Of a stretch of 64,000 nt of DNA, positions 38,978 to 50,109 are shown piece after piece; the stretch's first letter is position 1, and each line of letters begins with the position of its first letter. Under the pieces are notes generated by a model, which did not search any database, was not told the DNA's origin, and saw only the letters and a program-made list of their open reading frames with translations. Origin of the DNA: Dipylidium caninum (taxonomy: Eukaryota; Platyhelminthes; Cestoda; Cyclophyllidea; Dipylidiidae). Position numbers and translations under genes: made by a program. The stretch covers positions 1 through 64,000 of the forward strand of contig QEYB01000936.1 of the NCBI GenBank assembly GCA_017562135.1. Reading direction: 5' to 3'.

Positions 38978-39481
38978 TCCTCTGGTCCAAAATAACAGGG
39001 GTTTTGTGAGCTCGTTCACTCTCGCCGCTTCAGGAGATACTTGCTTTGGAGCACACCTAAATACGTAAAACAACCGGGACATCTCACCCAAATTAATCTA
39101 GGTCACAACTCAAACAATCTCACTATGGGATTCGAAGATGCCCCGATTTGACTTAGCTGCACCGACAATTCAATATCCCTTTCTGTATTCCATGAGGAGC
39201 CAGGCAGTAGCATCAAAATTAACTTGTTTGTTACTCACCCCATCCACGTGTCTAATGCACTTGCTATCCTCACCGCCACAGGTGACACAGAAAACCCTAT
39301 TCTTGTAGGCGACCTCGGTGACCCTGCCCACGTAACGCCAGGATTGCTCCTCAGGTGTTCTAGTACAAGAGGTTAGGGTGAGATGGGGTGAGAGAGGAGA
39401 GAGGATGGAAGGAGGACGGTGCGGAGGTATAGGTGTAAATGAAGATGACGGTGACGATAGTGATGAGTGGAGAAGTTGGGT
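38978..39481 (+). repeat. ~500-bp dispersed repeat, copy 1 (inverted pair)
   Basis: This matches the reverse complement of 49605-50109 over its whole length with scattered substitutions and small indels. Shared landmarks include TCCTCTGGTCC at one end, CTAATGCACTTGC in the middle and GAGAGGAGAGAGGATGGAAG towards the other. The end nearest the Sec7 gene grades into purine-rich sequence, so that boundary is soft. No open frame is conserved, and I see no terminal inverted repeat or target-site duplication. It could be a solo terminal repeat or another non-autonomous element; the family is unknown. Confidence 0.85.
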
Positions 39482-40188
39482 GACACATCAATTTTGAGCT
39501 TTCTCACAAACATGGTGGATAAATTTGCTCACAGTCTTCTCCTCTGATTGTTTTTGTTTCCATCCTACCCCTTTGCATGATATTCAAATATCCGCCTACT
39601 TATTTTTCATTTCTCCAAAAGCCTCACACAATATACTACTAATTATGTTGCATTATTCTTCAAGTCTTTCATTCGACCTACTTTCATGTGAGAGGTTGAT
39701 TAGAACCGCGTAGCTAACCATCAGTCCAGATAAGGCAGTCCTTTGTGATTGGCTTAGTATGAGTTTAATTCGCAAGTTAAATTACGCGAAATTTGGGTTT
39801 CGGTGGATGAACATATGGATTATCTTCTGATTGATGATCCAAACTATATTCTGGAACCTCTATATAACAAGAAAAAGGGTGCATTTGGAAAAAAATATTC
39901 GGTCAATTTAATCTCGATAACAGTCATAACTGAGATTAATAATGAGCCGTGCAATTTTTTGAGATAGTGTTCAAGTTATTCTCGCGGCTTGTCAGGCATT
40001 ACTGTTTTAAATTTGACCAAAAACTGGGTTTTGTGTCAGAAATATGGCTTTTACATAATTCATTCTGGCAAATGGCTGCTATACCTACCAAAGAGATTAC
40101 TTAAGGTTATCTTGGTCTAAGGAGTTACGTTAATGTTTCAGTGATTACCAAGAACACAGTTGTTACGAAGACTTTCACAAGTTGAAAC
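39482..40188. other. Upstream region of the Sec7 gene
   Basis: No gene is visible. This should hold the distal promoter and any 5' UTR for the first alternative exon at 40189. The sequence is AT-rich with no clear TATA or CCAAT element close to the ATG. Confidence 0.4.
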
Positions 40189-43100
40189 ATGACCGAAAAC
40201 CCACCAAAATTCCATAGGAGGACACAGTCAGCCCAATTACATACTAGTTGCCTCAAAAGCCTGGGTTCAGACTCGGAAAAAAGTTCACAAGTACGCACCC
40301 TAATCAAAACTCCAATTTTTTCTCCAAATCCTTCCAATTCTTCTCCAGAAAGTCCCAGAAGAAACCTCAGCGGAACGCTCCATGCAATAGACAGACGAAA
40401 TCGCCTGAAACAGGAGGAACATCAGTCTCGATGTTGTAGTGTACCGGTTTGCGAATCCCGTAGCAAAGAGAAAGAAGAGAAGGAGAAGTTTATGGGAAGT
40501 AATCTTGTCGATTCGCCCACTAGAATCGTGCGAGGTATGGCATTTTGGACCAATCCTGAAGATGCGACGGGACTGAAGAGGACTAGAAGGAAGCGGCTGC
40601 GAGGAAGTGTCTTCAATTTTCGTGATCGTGTCGTGTCCTCATTGGGGCAGGGAGGATGGGATGGAAACCTGTCCCAATATTCTGCACCCGGTCACTTTGA
40701 CTTAATTCCAGAACAATGGTGAGTGTTACTTCTTTTTTCACCAAAAATGGCTGGCGGTCTTCTCAGATCAACATTAATTTTGGCAACATTTATTTTTTTG
40801 GGTAATTCATGGTGAAGATAATTTGTTGGTACATGATGATGATTTTAGTGATTTGAATCCGGATATTTTTAGGGTGTTACTAAGTACACTATTAATTTTA
40901 GCCAGTTTTGTTAATAAATCTACAACAAATTTGAGTACTTTTTGCCTCAACAAAATTATTGGCAATTTACCAAAGTGAAGGTTTTTTCTGTGTCACCTTT
41001 AATGTCAGCACACATTCTATGCGTGGAATAAGAAGGCTAAATAGAGTAGGAGGGGAGGTGGAGGACTGTCATAGGAACCCACGTGTTTTCCTGCCTTTCA
41101 ATCTGTTGTATCACGTCTAGTTGCCAGGCTAGATACTTGGGATTTCAAGGCTTCACCGATTGGCTGACTTGAGCAAACACGTGACCCTTCTTTCCCCTCC
41201 CCCTTTCCTCTCCCCTTTTCGTGGTCCAATCAGTCGTAAAGTCAATGACGAATGAATGATGTGAAAAGATAGTAATGCTTGGATTTTTTACTATTGCGAA
41301 TGTCTCCATCCTCACGCGGCCCTGTAGGGCAAGATAAGTAGCGGCAGATAAAGTAAGATATACTCCCCCAGTCAGCTTTCAAAATTCAATTCGAGTTAGA
41401 ACTGATATAGTCAAAAGCTAACTATCGTTACAACGCGTCGAAGATGTCTTTCCGCAGGATTCCATTCGCCAGTTTCAATAAGCTCCATTGGGAAGAGGCA
41501 TGAATAAGCCGTAGTTATGCATCCTCTGTCACCTTCAGTCCTGCCTTCACTACGAAGTGTCTTTCTCTGTAGTGCAAAGGTCACCTTATTTATTGCAATG
41601 AGGAAAGGGAAGTGATATGTTCGTGGCAACACTCCAGTGTGCAAAGGTGTAATGATTTTGTTCCACATTCAAGAATTACAAATATGTTGTTGTAAATACT
41701 TCTTTCAACTTACTTTACTGCTAAGACAATATCATGCAAGTCTTATTCGCTAATTGCCTTTTTTTACGAAGTGATAAAACATTTAGTGTATGGTTGCCCA
41801 AGGGCAGGGCGCCGTACGACAAATGAGCAGTCACAATCAATCGTAAAACCAAATTTGGCGACACAATGTTGACCATCCTATGGTTCGCTCCAAGTTGTTT
41901 GGCCAGTTTATTCCCCTTTGTTCACTCGAACGTGCAAATGTATTCTTTTGATATGATTGCGGAACAGTCGGTTGACGAGTTTACTGGTTAACTAATAGTA
42001 ACAATTAACTACCTCGTTCAAGGTTAGGAGCCGGGACTTGCGAAACGGGAACAGAAATTTTTGTGGTTAAAGTAATCTCGCATCCAAAGTTCCTTGTCCC
42101 ACCTCTAGTGGTGTATTCGGGATTTAATGATTTAATGCGGATTTAATCTGCAAGTCTCCAGTCTTCGTCCTCCCATCATCGAACTCCATCTCCTGGCTTA
42201 ATGTAGCAAAATCTCGTTACTCATAATTTGATGAATGGGAGTCTGAGTCATAAAGGTTCTTTAAAACTTGACTCTATCCTTCCACTCCTGCCCACTTTCT
42301 CGACAGCCTCCGGGCTTAGGAACAAACAATGGTCTAAGTTGCTTCTCAGTCGAATGTCTTCTATTCTCAAAGGTTAGATGCCACATTTAATGATAGAGAG
42401 AAGTTAGCCTCCTTTCCTCATCAAGTAACTTGATGTTAAACGAACGAGATTTCAATATAACAATTTAAGTAGTAGGGAGTGCAAATTCCCAATTTTTCGA
42501 AAAGTTATAAGGATCTACAAAAATAGTTCGGCTCTTTACCTTAAAAATTGTAGACTTGAGAAATGGTTTTCCTAACTCACATGCAGATTGTAATCCTGTT
42601 TTCCACGTGCCCCTGCTTAACATCTGTCCATCTACGCGCGAACGCACCCCGCCAATGAAAAGCGTCCGACCAGGTGGCAGATGGTAGCCAAGTCCATGCC
42701 CGTTGATGAACATTCGGATGAGTGTTCCAGCCCTCTGCTCTCAGTAATTCCTTTAAAGTCCGTTTACCAGCTATTTGGGGTGTTTAAAAGAGAGATGGGG
42801 AAAGTATATCCTAAATGAAACTTTGGAAAGTGGTGAATTAATTTGTCCAGTGAGTAGTGTTATTTAGCTGATCAGGTAACATTGTAGACTAGAAATTATC
42901 CTCACCTTGGACATAAGAGACATGAAAAATTACCAGAGCAACTAAAATAAAGATCCGTAAGAACAGTCAAGGTGGAGGAGTGGAATATAAAGTGACTTAC
43001 TTGGTTGTTTCAAGAGGTTACGTCAGAAAATCGCACATTAAAAGTTGGCGCATCCTCGTCTCTACTACAACTTGGCGGATAATCTCCAAGTAGATGGAAG

Positions 43101-46100
43101 CCGAAATGTGCGAAATACTTGAACAATTTATTAATGAAACCCGTATTTTTTTTACAAGGAAGAGATATTATGAGTTCAGGGAAGGGAGAAAGGCAATTAG
43201 AGACAGTGGTAACTTGTCAGTTGAAATAGGGTAAACAAAAGTTGGCAGGATTTGCAATAAATACGCCTATTTATTTCCTGCCCTCGCTTCATTCATCGAT
43301 TTCTTATTTGTCTTCCCATGTATCTATTTCTTTATCCTTCTCCGACCTAATGCGATCTCTCTTTGCCTTTCATTCACCTACAACCCTCATCATTCTGGTC
43401 AATTATCAAACCCATTTTGCGCAGCTGTCTACCAAAATAAGGTGTCTGTATTGCAAAAGAGCTCGTTATTAACTTACAGTCGCTGTTTCAGGTATACAAC
43501 ATAAAAAAGACATTGCCCTCGCCTGTCGAGCGAGAAATCAGGAAATTTTCCAATAGCCCTCCATTGTAAAATATGTCTGTGGTAATTAAGAGGTCTTTAA
43601 ATTCATCAGTCCTTCCGTTTGTGGGCAATAAAACGTTACGTCAAATGGAGAGGGGACATGTTCCATTGGAAAATCCCCTCATCGGGTGGAAAAACAGCAG
43701 ATGGTTTGGATAACAGTAGAAGGAATCTCGGAGGGGTAGCCTCCTGTTTAGTAACAGCTGCTCGAGACCAAGCTGTCTTTCTAGTGCGGATGGGACGACT
43801 CCCCCTACCCACGCGTACAAGTTAACATTCCCCTCTGGCAGTGACCTCGGGCCCCCCCCTTCGCTTCTTCATCCTCCCGCTTTAATTGCATTAAAAGGCG
43901 GCTCCATAAACTGTGCACGACACGGAAGGGAGAAGTATACATGTTCGTCTAGAAGTAATTCGACACTATATGAGTGTCTGCAGGAATTAGGAATGAAGGC
44001 TTTAAATGTAATTTTCAATCCTGAAATCGATGACTAACCGAAGTATTCGAACAACACGGTAGACGTTGTCTCAAAAAGTAATTAAACGAGGATCTCTTTT
44101 CCTTCATCATTCGTTCCCTCAAATAGAGGCAAGTGAACCCTGCCCAGATTAGGCATTTCGACGGATTGGCTTTATGAATTTGATGTAATCTGCCAGGTCT
44201 CTATTGATAACTGAAGGACAAATTCAGATCACTCTACAGATCATATAACATTTAAAATGATAATAAAGAAAATATAGAGCTTGGGTTCAACTGAAACCTG
44301 ATCACTCCATGGCCAGATATTATCGACACGGACTTGTTTAAAAATAATCCAAACAAAGCAGTCGATGGAAATGAAATATTATCACTGAGTAGGAGAGTGT
44401 GGACAGCTTTCTGAACAATGGTGAAAAAAGTTTAGAATCGTGTTGTCATCTAGGATCCAGAATTTCACTTCGACATCCTTGAATTTCCATATTGTTTGGA
44501 ATTCTGGCTAGCCAAAATACAGTGTTCTGGCTGAAAAGTACGCCTTCAAGGTAAAATACACACCCAGATGATAATCACCAAGACGTTTAGGGTTAACCCA
44601 TACCGTCTGTTGGCATCAATACTACCTTTTCAGTATGTGCGTCGAATGGACCGCAGGTGAGTTGGTGGTGGTGATAGAGTAACAGATTGTCAGATTAACA
44701 CAAATGCATGGTGTTTAGGAGGAGATAGAGCGAGAGGATTTGATTGAGGTTTATCAGAAGACGCATGCCATTGAAGTGGTAGGTCGCCTATCGGGACTGG
44801 GTTATTAATCTGAAATCCTCGGTAATCTTTTCTACCATCACACCTCTAAAATTGAATGATGAGATTCACGTTTCCTTGATTAAACATGAGTCAGTTCCCA
44901 GGTCTAAACGTGAGCTTAAAAGCATTAAAACAAAATCACGCCGCCGATCTTAAATTAGACTGCTTTTAGTAGAGCCGGACATAAAACCGCAATCAACCAC
45001 CACGTGGGGGCTTATTAACCCCACCTCGTCAGGTCAACCTGTGGCCACTCCAGGGTTCCCTATCATCCACTTATTAAGACCACCCGCGGCACACCGAAAG
45101 TTTCGGGGGTCACACAGCCCAAATAACCAGCCGAAATGAGTTGGCACAAAGCCGCCAGTTAGCTCCTCCCGTGTCCACATTGGTCTTTGTGACTGTCGAC
45201 AAATGGACCAACCGTCCTACCTTTACGCATTGCGTGCGCGTGTTTCCCAAAGCGTGATGCATCAGTGTAGGATAGGGGAGTGAAAGGGGGACGTTGCTCG
45301 AACAAAGTCTTAATCGACAAAAAAACACGCTGATTCATGCTCTCTGGATGGATTAGGCTAGATTAGACTATTGTCAAGTACTACAGCCGTAAATGATACG
45401 CGAATGAAAGTGTGTTACACCCGCCGTGAAAGATTTCATGAATACCATCGTCGGTTTCATTGGTCGTAATATACAGAGTGAATTCAACTAAATGGACTAA
45501 TCGATAGAGTTGCGAATGATGAAAGAATGTGACATCGTTTGAACATTTACCCTAATCTACCCTTGTCTCTTTGCCTCGCTCAAAATCGTCTAAATTCGGA
45601 AGACTTTGGACATAGACCAAAATGGTAGAGTTTATTCAATCCTAAACCCTTACTCATTAACCTCGGTGTGGATCAAGGATGAGCCATTACAAATCGGTTT
45701 TTCAACTGGCGGGCCCTTGAGCAAAAGCTAAGTGTCCTCCATGTGGACGCCCACGTGTCTGCGTTTCTTCTCTTCTGATTGGCTCCTGTCACAAATGCCG
45801 GTTTTTATTGGTTAGTAGTAGTTACGTATAAATTCTCATGACTTGAAGATGGGGTCAGTGTTAACTGTGCGTGAAATGTCAACGGAAGAGGAGGATAAGG
45901 AAAACAGACCGTTTTCACCGGACGTAACGAGTAATTATACGCATCGTCGGAGTTTGGCTGCACCGATGCATAAACTGATACGTCGTTTGAGCGGAATGCC
46001 ATCGGAGAATAAGGCTTCGGAGGTGTCGACTAAAGCACGACTGTCATTTCAAACTTGGAAGCGACGAAAGTCGATAAACGAGAGACGAGGTGATGAGAAG

Positions 46101-48200
46101 GAGAGTGAGAAGAAACACGTGTTAGTGCAGCCATCACTGCTGCAGAGCAATCCTGTGATTCGGGTCGGGCTAACAAAATATCGTGAGCCACTGAAGAGGG
46201 CTCCTATCGCCGAGGCTGAAGAGGTTATCTTACCACAAGCGAAAAGGCCTAAGTTGATCGCTACAGCCGCCAGGCGATTGTCCAATTTTTCTGTTAAACC
46301 AATCAGAGGTAACCATTATGCTCGCAGCAAGAGAAGAGCTGAGATCATGTAAGTCAAATAGTGAACGAAAGACTTTGTGGTCATCTGAACAATTCCATTA
46401 TAAACAATTTTATTATAATGAAAAATATGCTCCTTTCTTTCCCTAGGTCGCCGAGTAGACCGTTCAAACAACGTCATCATTCTACTGTCAACGATATAGG
46501 CCAATTGCTGCGTAACCATTTAGAGGAAAGCAGCTATTTTCCATTGCCAGATGACCTGCGCGATAATCATTCTTCGCCGATGGAAATAGAAGATGATAGC
46601 GAAATGCGTCAAAGGACAAGTACGTCGGAATTTCCGCGACACTTGCCTTCGACAGGTGTTCTTCTTAATGGTGATATTAAGAGAACTCCAAGTTTCGGTC
46701 CACCCCCATTAACCGCGGGATCTTCAGTTCCTTCTGGACATCTGATACCGACAGAAATGATCCGAATGGCGGGGAAGACTTTGTTTAATAAGTGGGTTTT
46801 GGATAGACACATTTGATCGTATTCTCTGCATTGTGATTAAAAGAATTTTTTATTTCATTTTAGGGAACCTCATCTGGGTATTAACTTCTTATTACAACAG
46901 AGGATATTGCCATCCGAACCACGAAAAATAGCAGAATTTTTAACTGAAGACGGTATTAGTAGACAAGCGATTGGGGAATACTTTGGTCGGATATCTGACC
47001 CTCTAGCAAATAAAGTGACAGAAGAGTTTATTAGACGTCTAAATCTCCACCATGTAGAATTGGATGTTGCTCTACGCCGTCTGCTACAACAGGTACATCC
47101 GGATGGCGAATCTCAAAAGATTGAATTCCTCCTCCAGGCGCTAACAAAGTGCTACATTGAACAAAATCCGGAGGTGACCCAACAATTCCATGACCGGGAA
47201 ACACTTGGGGTTCTTGCGTACTCGATAATGTTACTTCACACAACTTTCTATAACCAAAATGCACGAAGGCTAGGGGAAACTATGAACAAAACTGACTTTA
47301 TAAATAATAATCGCGGTATTGACGGTGGCCAGGATATTCCTATGCACCTTCTAGAAGGCATCTACGACAGAGTTAGGGAATGTGAATTCAAAACACTCCC
47401 AGATCCCGTTGATCGTCTACTACGGGTTGATAAACTTCTTACCGGACCTCGTAAGCCGGAAAAACTTATGGAACGACATCGTCGATTCATTGCATGGTTT
47501 TCTGCTTCCGAAGTTAACGATTTTACCAACCGAAAACCGCTCATTCCACGAATGTCCTCGCAAATTAGAAACCTCCTTATATTCAACGACCTTCTAATCA
47601 TCGCCAAGCCAGTTGGATCGAATCGTACCAATGCAGTAGGCGAAATGTCTGGCTGTGAAAGTCGCCGACGTCGATCCATTGATCGACTGGTTGGTAGAGT
47701 TAACAGTCCGCTTCCTCGAACGTCCCTGACTACCCCGAGCGTGACCTACGGGTCGCGAACGCCAAATTTACAGAAACATAATCCTAAGGGTCAAGATATT
47801 CGGATGCATTGTCAATATTCGCCGGAAATCCCTCCCCTTGGCCTTTACCTTGTCCGACAGATTATTCCGCTTTTCAATGTTAAAGTTCTCAATTTCGAAT
47901 GTGAATGTAAGTTATACAAAGCTAGTTTGTGTCAAGTTAGACTATAATGGTAATACCGTCGCCTTCACATCCTACCATCCCACGTTATTTTCCGTTCCAG
48001 ATTACAGATTCGGCGTGCAGTTATGTGATGAATTTAATGTGCTTACCAGCATCAATTTACCAACAGATCTGGTGCGAAAGAAATTCACGGACCTATTGCA
48101 CGAGGCAATTTGGGAGACCGAGGTGATTGTTAACTTCAGTGGTGCTGAAAGTAGACAGTCGAACACCTCTTCGAGGTCGGATGAACGTATCGTGAACTGA
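40189..48200 (+). CDS. IQSEC/BRAG-like Sec7-PH guanine exchange factor for Arf
   Basis: The Sec7 domain catalyses GDP/GTP exchange on Arf GTPases at membranes. Exons are 40189-40718, 46447-46791, 46864-47906 and 48001-48200, giving 705 residues. The alternative first exon at 45849 gives 695. The first 290 residues are basic, serine-rich and low complexity, and I see no IQ motif. Sec7 runs from about residue 283 (GKTLFNKEP, ISRQAIGEYFG, RGIDGGQDIP). The PH domain follows (RNLLIFNDLLIIAKP, then VRKKFTDLLHEAI). The order and wording match human IQSEC proteins better than cytohesin or EFA6. A basic/serine-rich insertion of roughly 60 residues interrupts the PH domain after IIAKPVG. In Sec7 motif 2 the usual LLNT is LLHT, with His at 47237-47239. 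The first intron is 5.7 kb. The assignment to the IQSEC class is good; orthology to one member is not claimed. Confidence 0.9.
40719..45751 (+). other. Large first intron of the Sec7 gene
   Basis: The intron runs from the GTGAGT donor at 40719 to the distal part of the second promoter. It holds the dispersed repeat at about 44485-44885 and a GC-richer stretch near 45.0-45.1 kb with a perfect CCACGTGG palindrome (44999-45006). Short open frames near 41.4, 42.5, 43.2, 43.6 and 45.1 kb have no recognisable product. Confidence 0.5.
44485..44885 (+). repeat. ~400-bp dispersed repeat, copy A (direct pair)
   Basis: This matches 57508-57920 in the same orientation. Shared stretches include CCAGATGATAATCACCAAGA, CAGATTAACACAAATGCATG and AATCCTCGGTAATCTTTTCT. 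Copy A lacks a segment of about 35 bp that copy B has after GATAGAGCGA, and carries a segment of about 20 bp (CATGCCATTGAAGTGGTAGG) that copy B lacks. Both copies sit in introns. No conserved open frame and no RNA polymerase III box are evident, so the class is unknown. Confidence 0.85.
45752..45848 (+). promoter_or_regulatory. Candidate internal promoter before the second first exon
   Basis: Promoter elements are packed just before the ATG at 45849: an E-box CACGTG (45752-45757), two reversed CCAAT boxes ATTGG (45778-45782 and 45807-45811) and TATAAAT (45827-45833). The TATA box ends only 15 nt before that ATG. If transcription starts 25-30 nt downstream of it, the first ATG would be skipped and the in-frame ATG at 45876 would be used. 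Confidence 0.5.
45849..46348 (+). CDS. Alternative first coding exon of the Sec7 gene
   Basis: A long open exon starts MGSVLTVREMSTEEED and is followed by a basic, serine-rich segment. It ends at a GTAAGT donor (AT|GTAAGT at 46348/46349). It leaves two bases of a codon, exactly as the exon ending 40718 does. Either exon therefore joins the exon at 46447, whose first base completes the codon (ATG or TGG), without changing frame. It lies within the 5.7-kb intron and has its own promoter-like sequence. It could instead be an internal cassette exon, but no acceptor is evident in front of it. Confidence 0.7.
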
Positions 48201-49604
48201 TCCCTTTAATCAGACGAGGTTGCATGATGATGAGATTTTACCCACTCATGAAACGAATAGGCTCAACAATTCTACTGAGACTAGTTTTGTCTAATGGACT
48301 ATGAGAGTGTACATAGGACAATAGAGGACAACCCACGCAGATGAAGTGGGTGAGAGAAGAGTAGATTTTGCTCCCGCCTTTGTATATACAAATTAAAACT
48401 ATTTACTATCTGCAATATGATAATAACATGAGGTTTGAGATTTTCTCAAATTGCACTTGTTGAACATTATTTACGAGAAGATTCAGACTCGGATGAATTG
48501 TTTTTTTAAGTTTGATTTGTAATCGAGAACACAGTTTCAAATTAGACTACGTAGAAGCCGATGACCCTCACTATTTGCGAGAAAGCTCAAAATTGATGTT
48601 TTAGGTTGTGTGAAGAAATTCGAGCTATGCCATCACAAAATTACCTAACTATGTGAGACATTCAGTGTGATCATAAAAAACCGAGAGAAGGCGGTATTGT
48701 TATTACGGGAACGAAGATGGTGAGAATTTGTTAAATAAGGAAAAAGAGAATGATACACACAACGAAACAAGCTGTGGACATCGAAGTGTGCCCTAGGAGT
48801 CCGCCTTTCCGGTATACGTATTTGGTATAGGGTAGTGAGATTAGGCGAGATCACTTTCAAAACTTCCTATTTATTCCGACTTGACAAATAGCCAGTGGCG
48901 TCTATAGCCTTAAAGTGTAAAGAGGTGGGGGAGAGGCAGTCGGATAGTGAGGTGCGACCCCCACTGACCGGTTATGTAAAGGCCACGTGTATCACGAATT
49001 CGAATGAGGGAGTTTGCCTCTCCCTTTGCGACTATTTAGTCACGCAGTCTCGTTAGACGATACTTTAATCGAACTTATTGTTACGTAAGACGCCCTCCCG
49101 TTGAAAATGGATGTTGGGCGTTGTTGAGAGGCAAAGCTTGTTCAGGGTGAAGTGCAGAAGAAGGTAAGGGCAGGAGTTGTTGGAGGAGTGTAATCGAGGG
49201 GTGGTGGAAACTAGATAGAGTTGGCGAAATCGGTGCTTCACGGCTAATCCGACGGTGAAGTGGAAAATACTGGAATTGAGGCGGAGACCGTTGTTTGAGA
49301 CCACTCATGCAGACCTCAGTCAGGGTATAAGGCAATGAGAGAGAAGGGGAGAGACAGAGAGAAAGAGGGCAAGGAGACAAAGAGGAAATACTTTACACGG
49401 GGATTCACCTAAGTTCGTGTCATATCACACAAGTGACGTCGCCTTTGCCAAGTCTCGAAGGCGACGCCGGTGGCGTGAATGAGAAGTTAGCTACATAGCC
49501 GTAGGCTGTACACACATCCTTTAACGTTCAATCTCAACCCTCCCTAATCTTATCATCACCATTATCCTCTCCACCCCATCCTACCTCACTCTACCCACCC
49601 CCAA
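48201..49604. other. Intergenic, 3' of the Sec7 gene
   Basis: 3' UTR and spacer. A purine-rich run (GAGAGAGAAGGGGAGAGACA) lies near 49340. No gene is recognised. Short minus-strand open frames at 49065-49380 are low-complexity, pyrimidine-derived reading and not credible. Confidence 0.45.
48392..48397 (+). terminator. Candidate poly(A) signal of the Sec7 gene
   Basis: ATTAAA, the common variant signal, about 190 nt after the TGA at 48198-48200. It is the first reasonable signal downstream. Confidence 0.4.
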
Positions 49605-50109
49605 CTTCCTTTCCTCCACTTATCACCATCGTCAACGTTATCTTCATTTACACCTATACCTCCGCACCGTCCTCCTTCCATCCTCTCTCCTCTCTCACCC
49701 CATCTCACCCTAACCTCTTGTACTAGAACACCTGAGGAGCAATCCTGGCGTTACGTGGGCAGGGTCACCGAGGTCGCCTACAAGAATAGGGTTTTCTGTA
49801 TCACCTGTAGCGGTGAGGAAGCAAGTGCATTAGACACGTGGATGGGGTGAGTGACAAACAAGTTAAATTTTGATGCTACTTTCTGGCTCCTCATGGAATA
49901 CAGAAAGGGATATTGAATTGTCGGTGCAGCTAAGTAAGATTGGAGGCATCCTCGAATCCCATAGTGGGATTGTTTGAGTTGTGACCTAGATTAATTTGGG
50001 TGAGATGTCCCGGTTGTTTTACGTATTTAGGTGTGCTCCAAAGCAAGTATCTCCTGAAGCGGCGAGAGTGAACGAGCTCACAAAACCCCTGTTATTTTGG
50101 ACCAGAGGA
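49605..50109 (-). repeat. ~500-bp dispersed repeat, copy 2 (inverted pair)
   Basis: Reverse-complement partner of 38978-39481. The sharp end is at ACCAGAGGA (50101-50109). The soft end dissolves into C/T-rich sequence near 49.6 kb. The two copies bracket the whole Sec7 gene, pointing in opposite directions. Confidence 0.85.
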
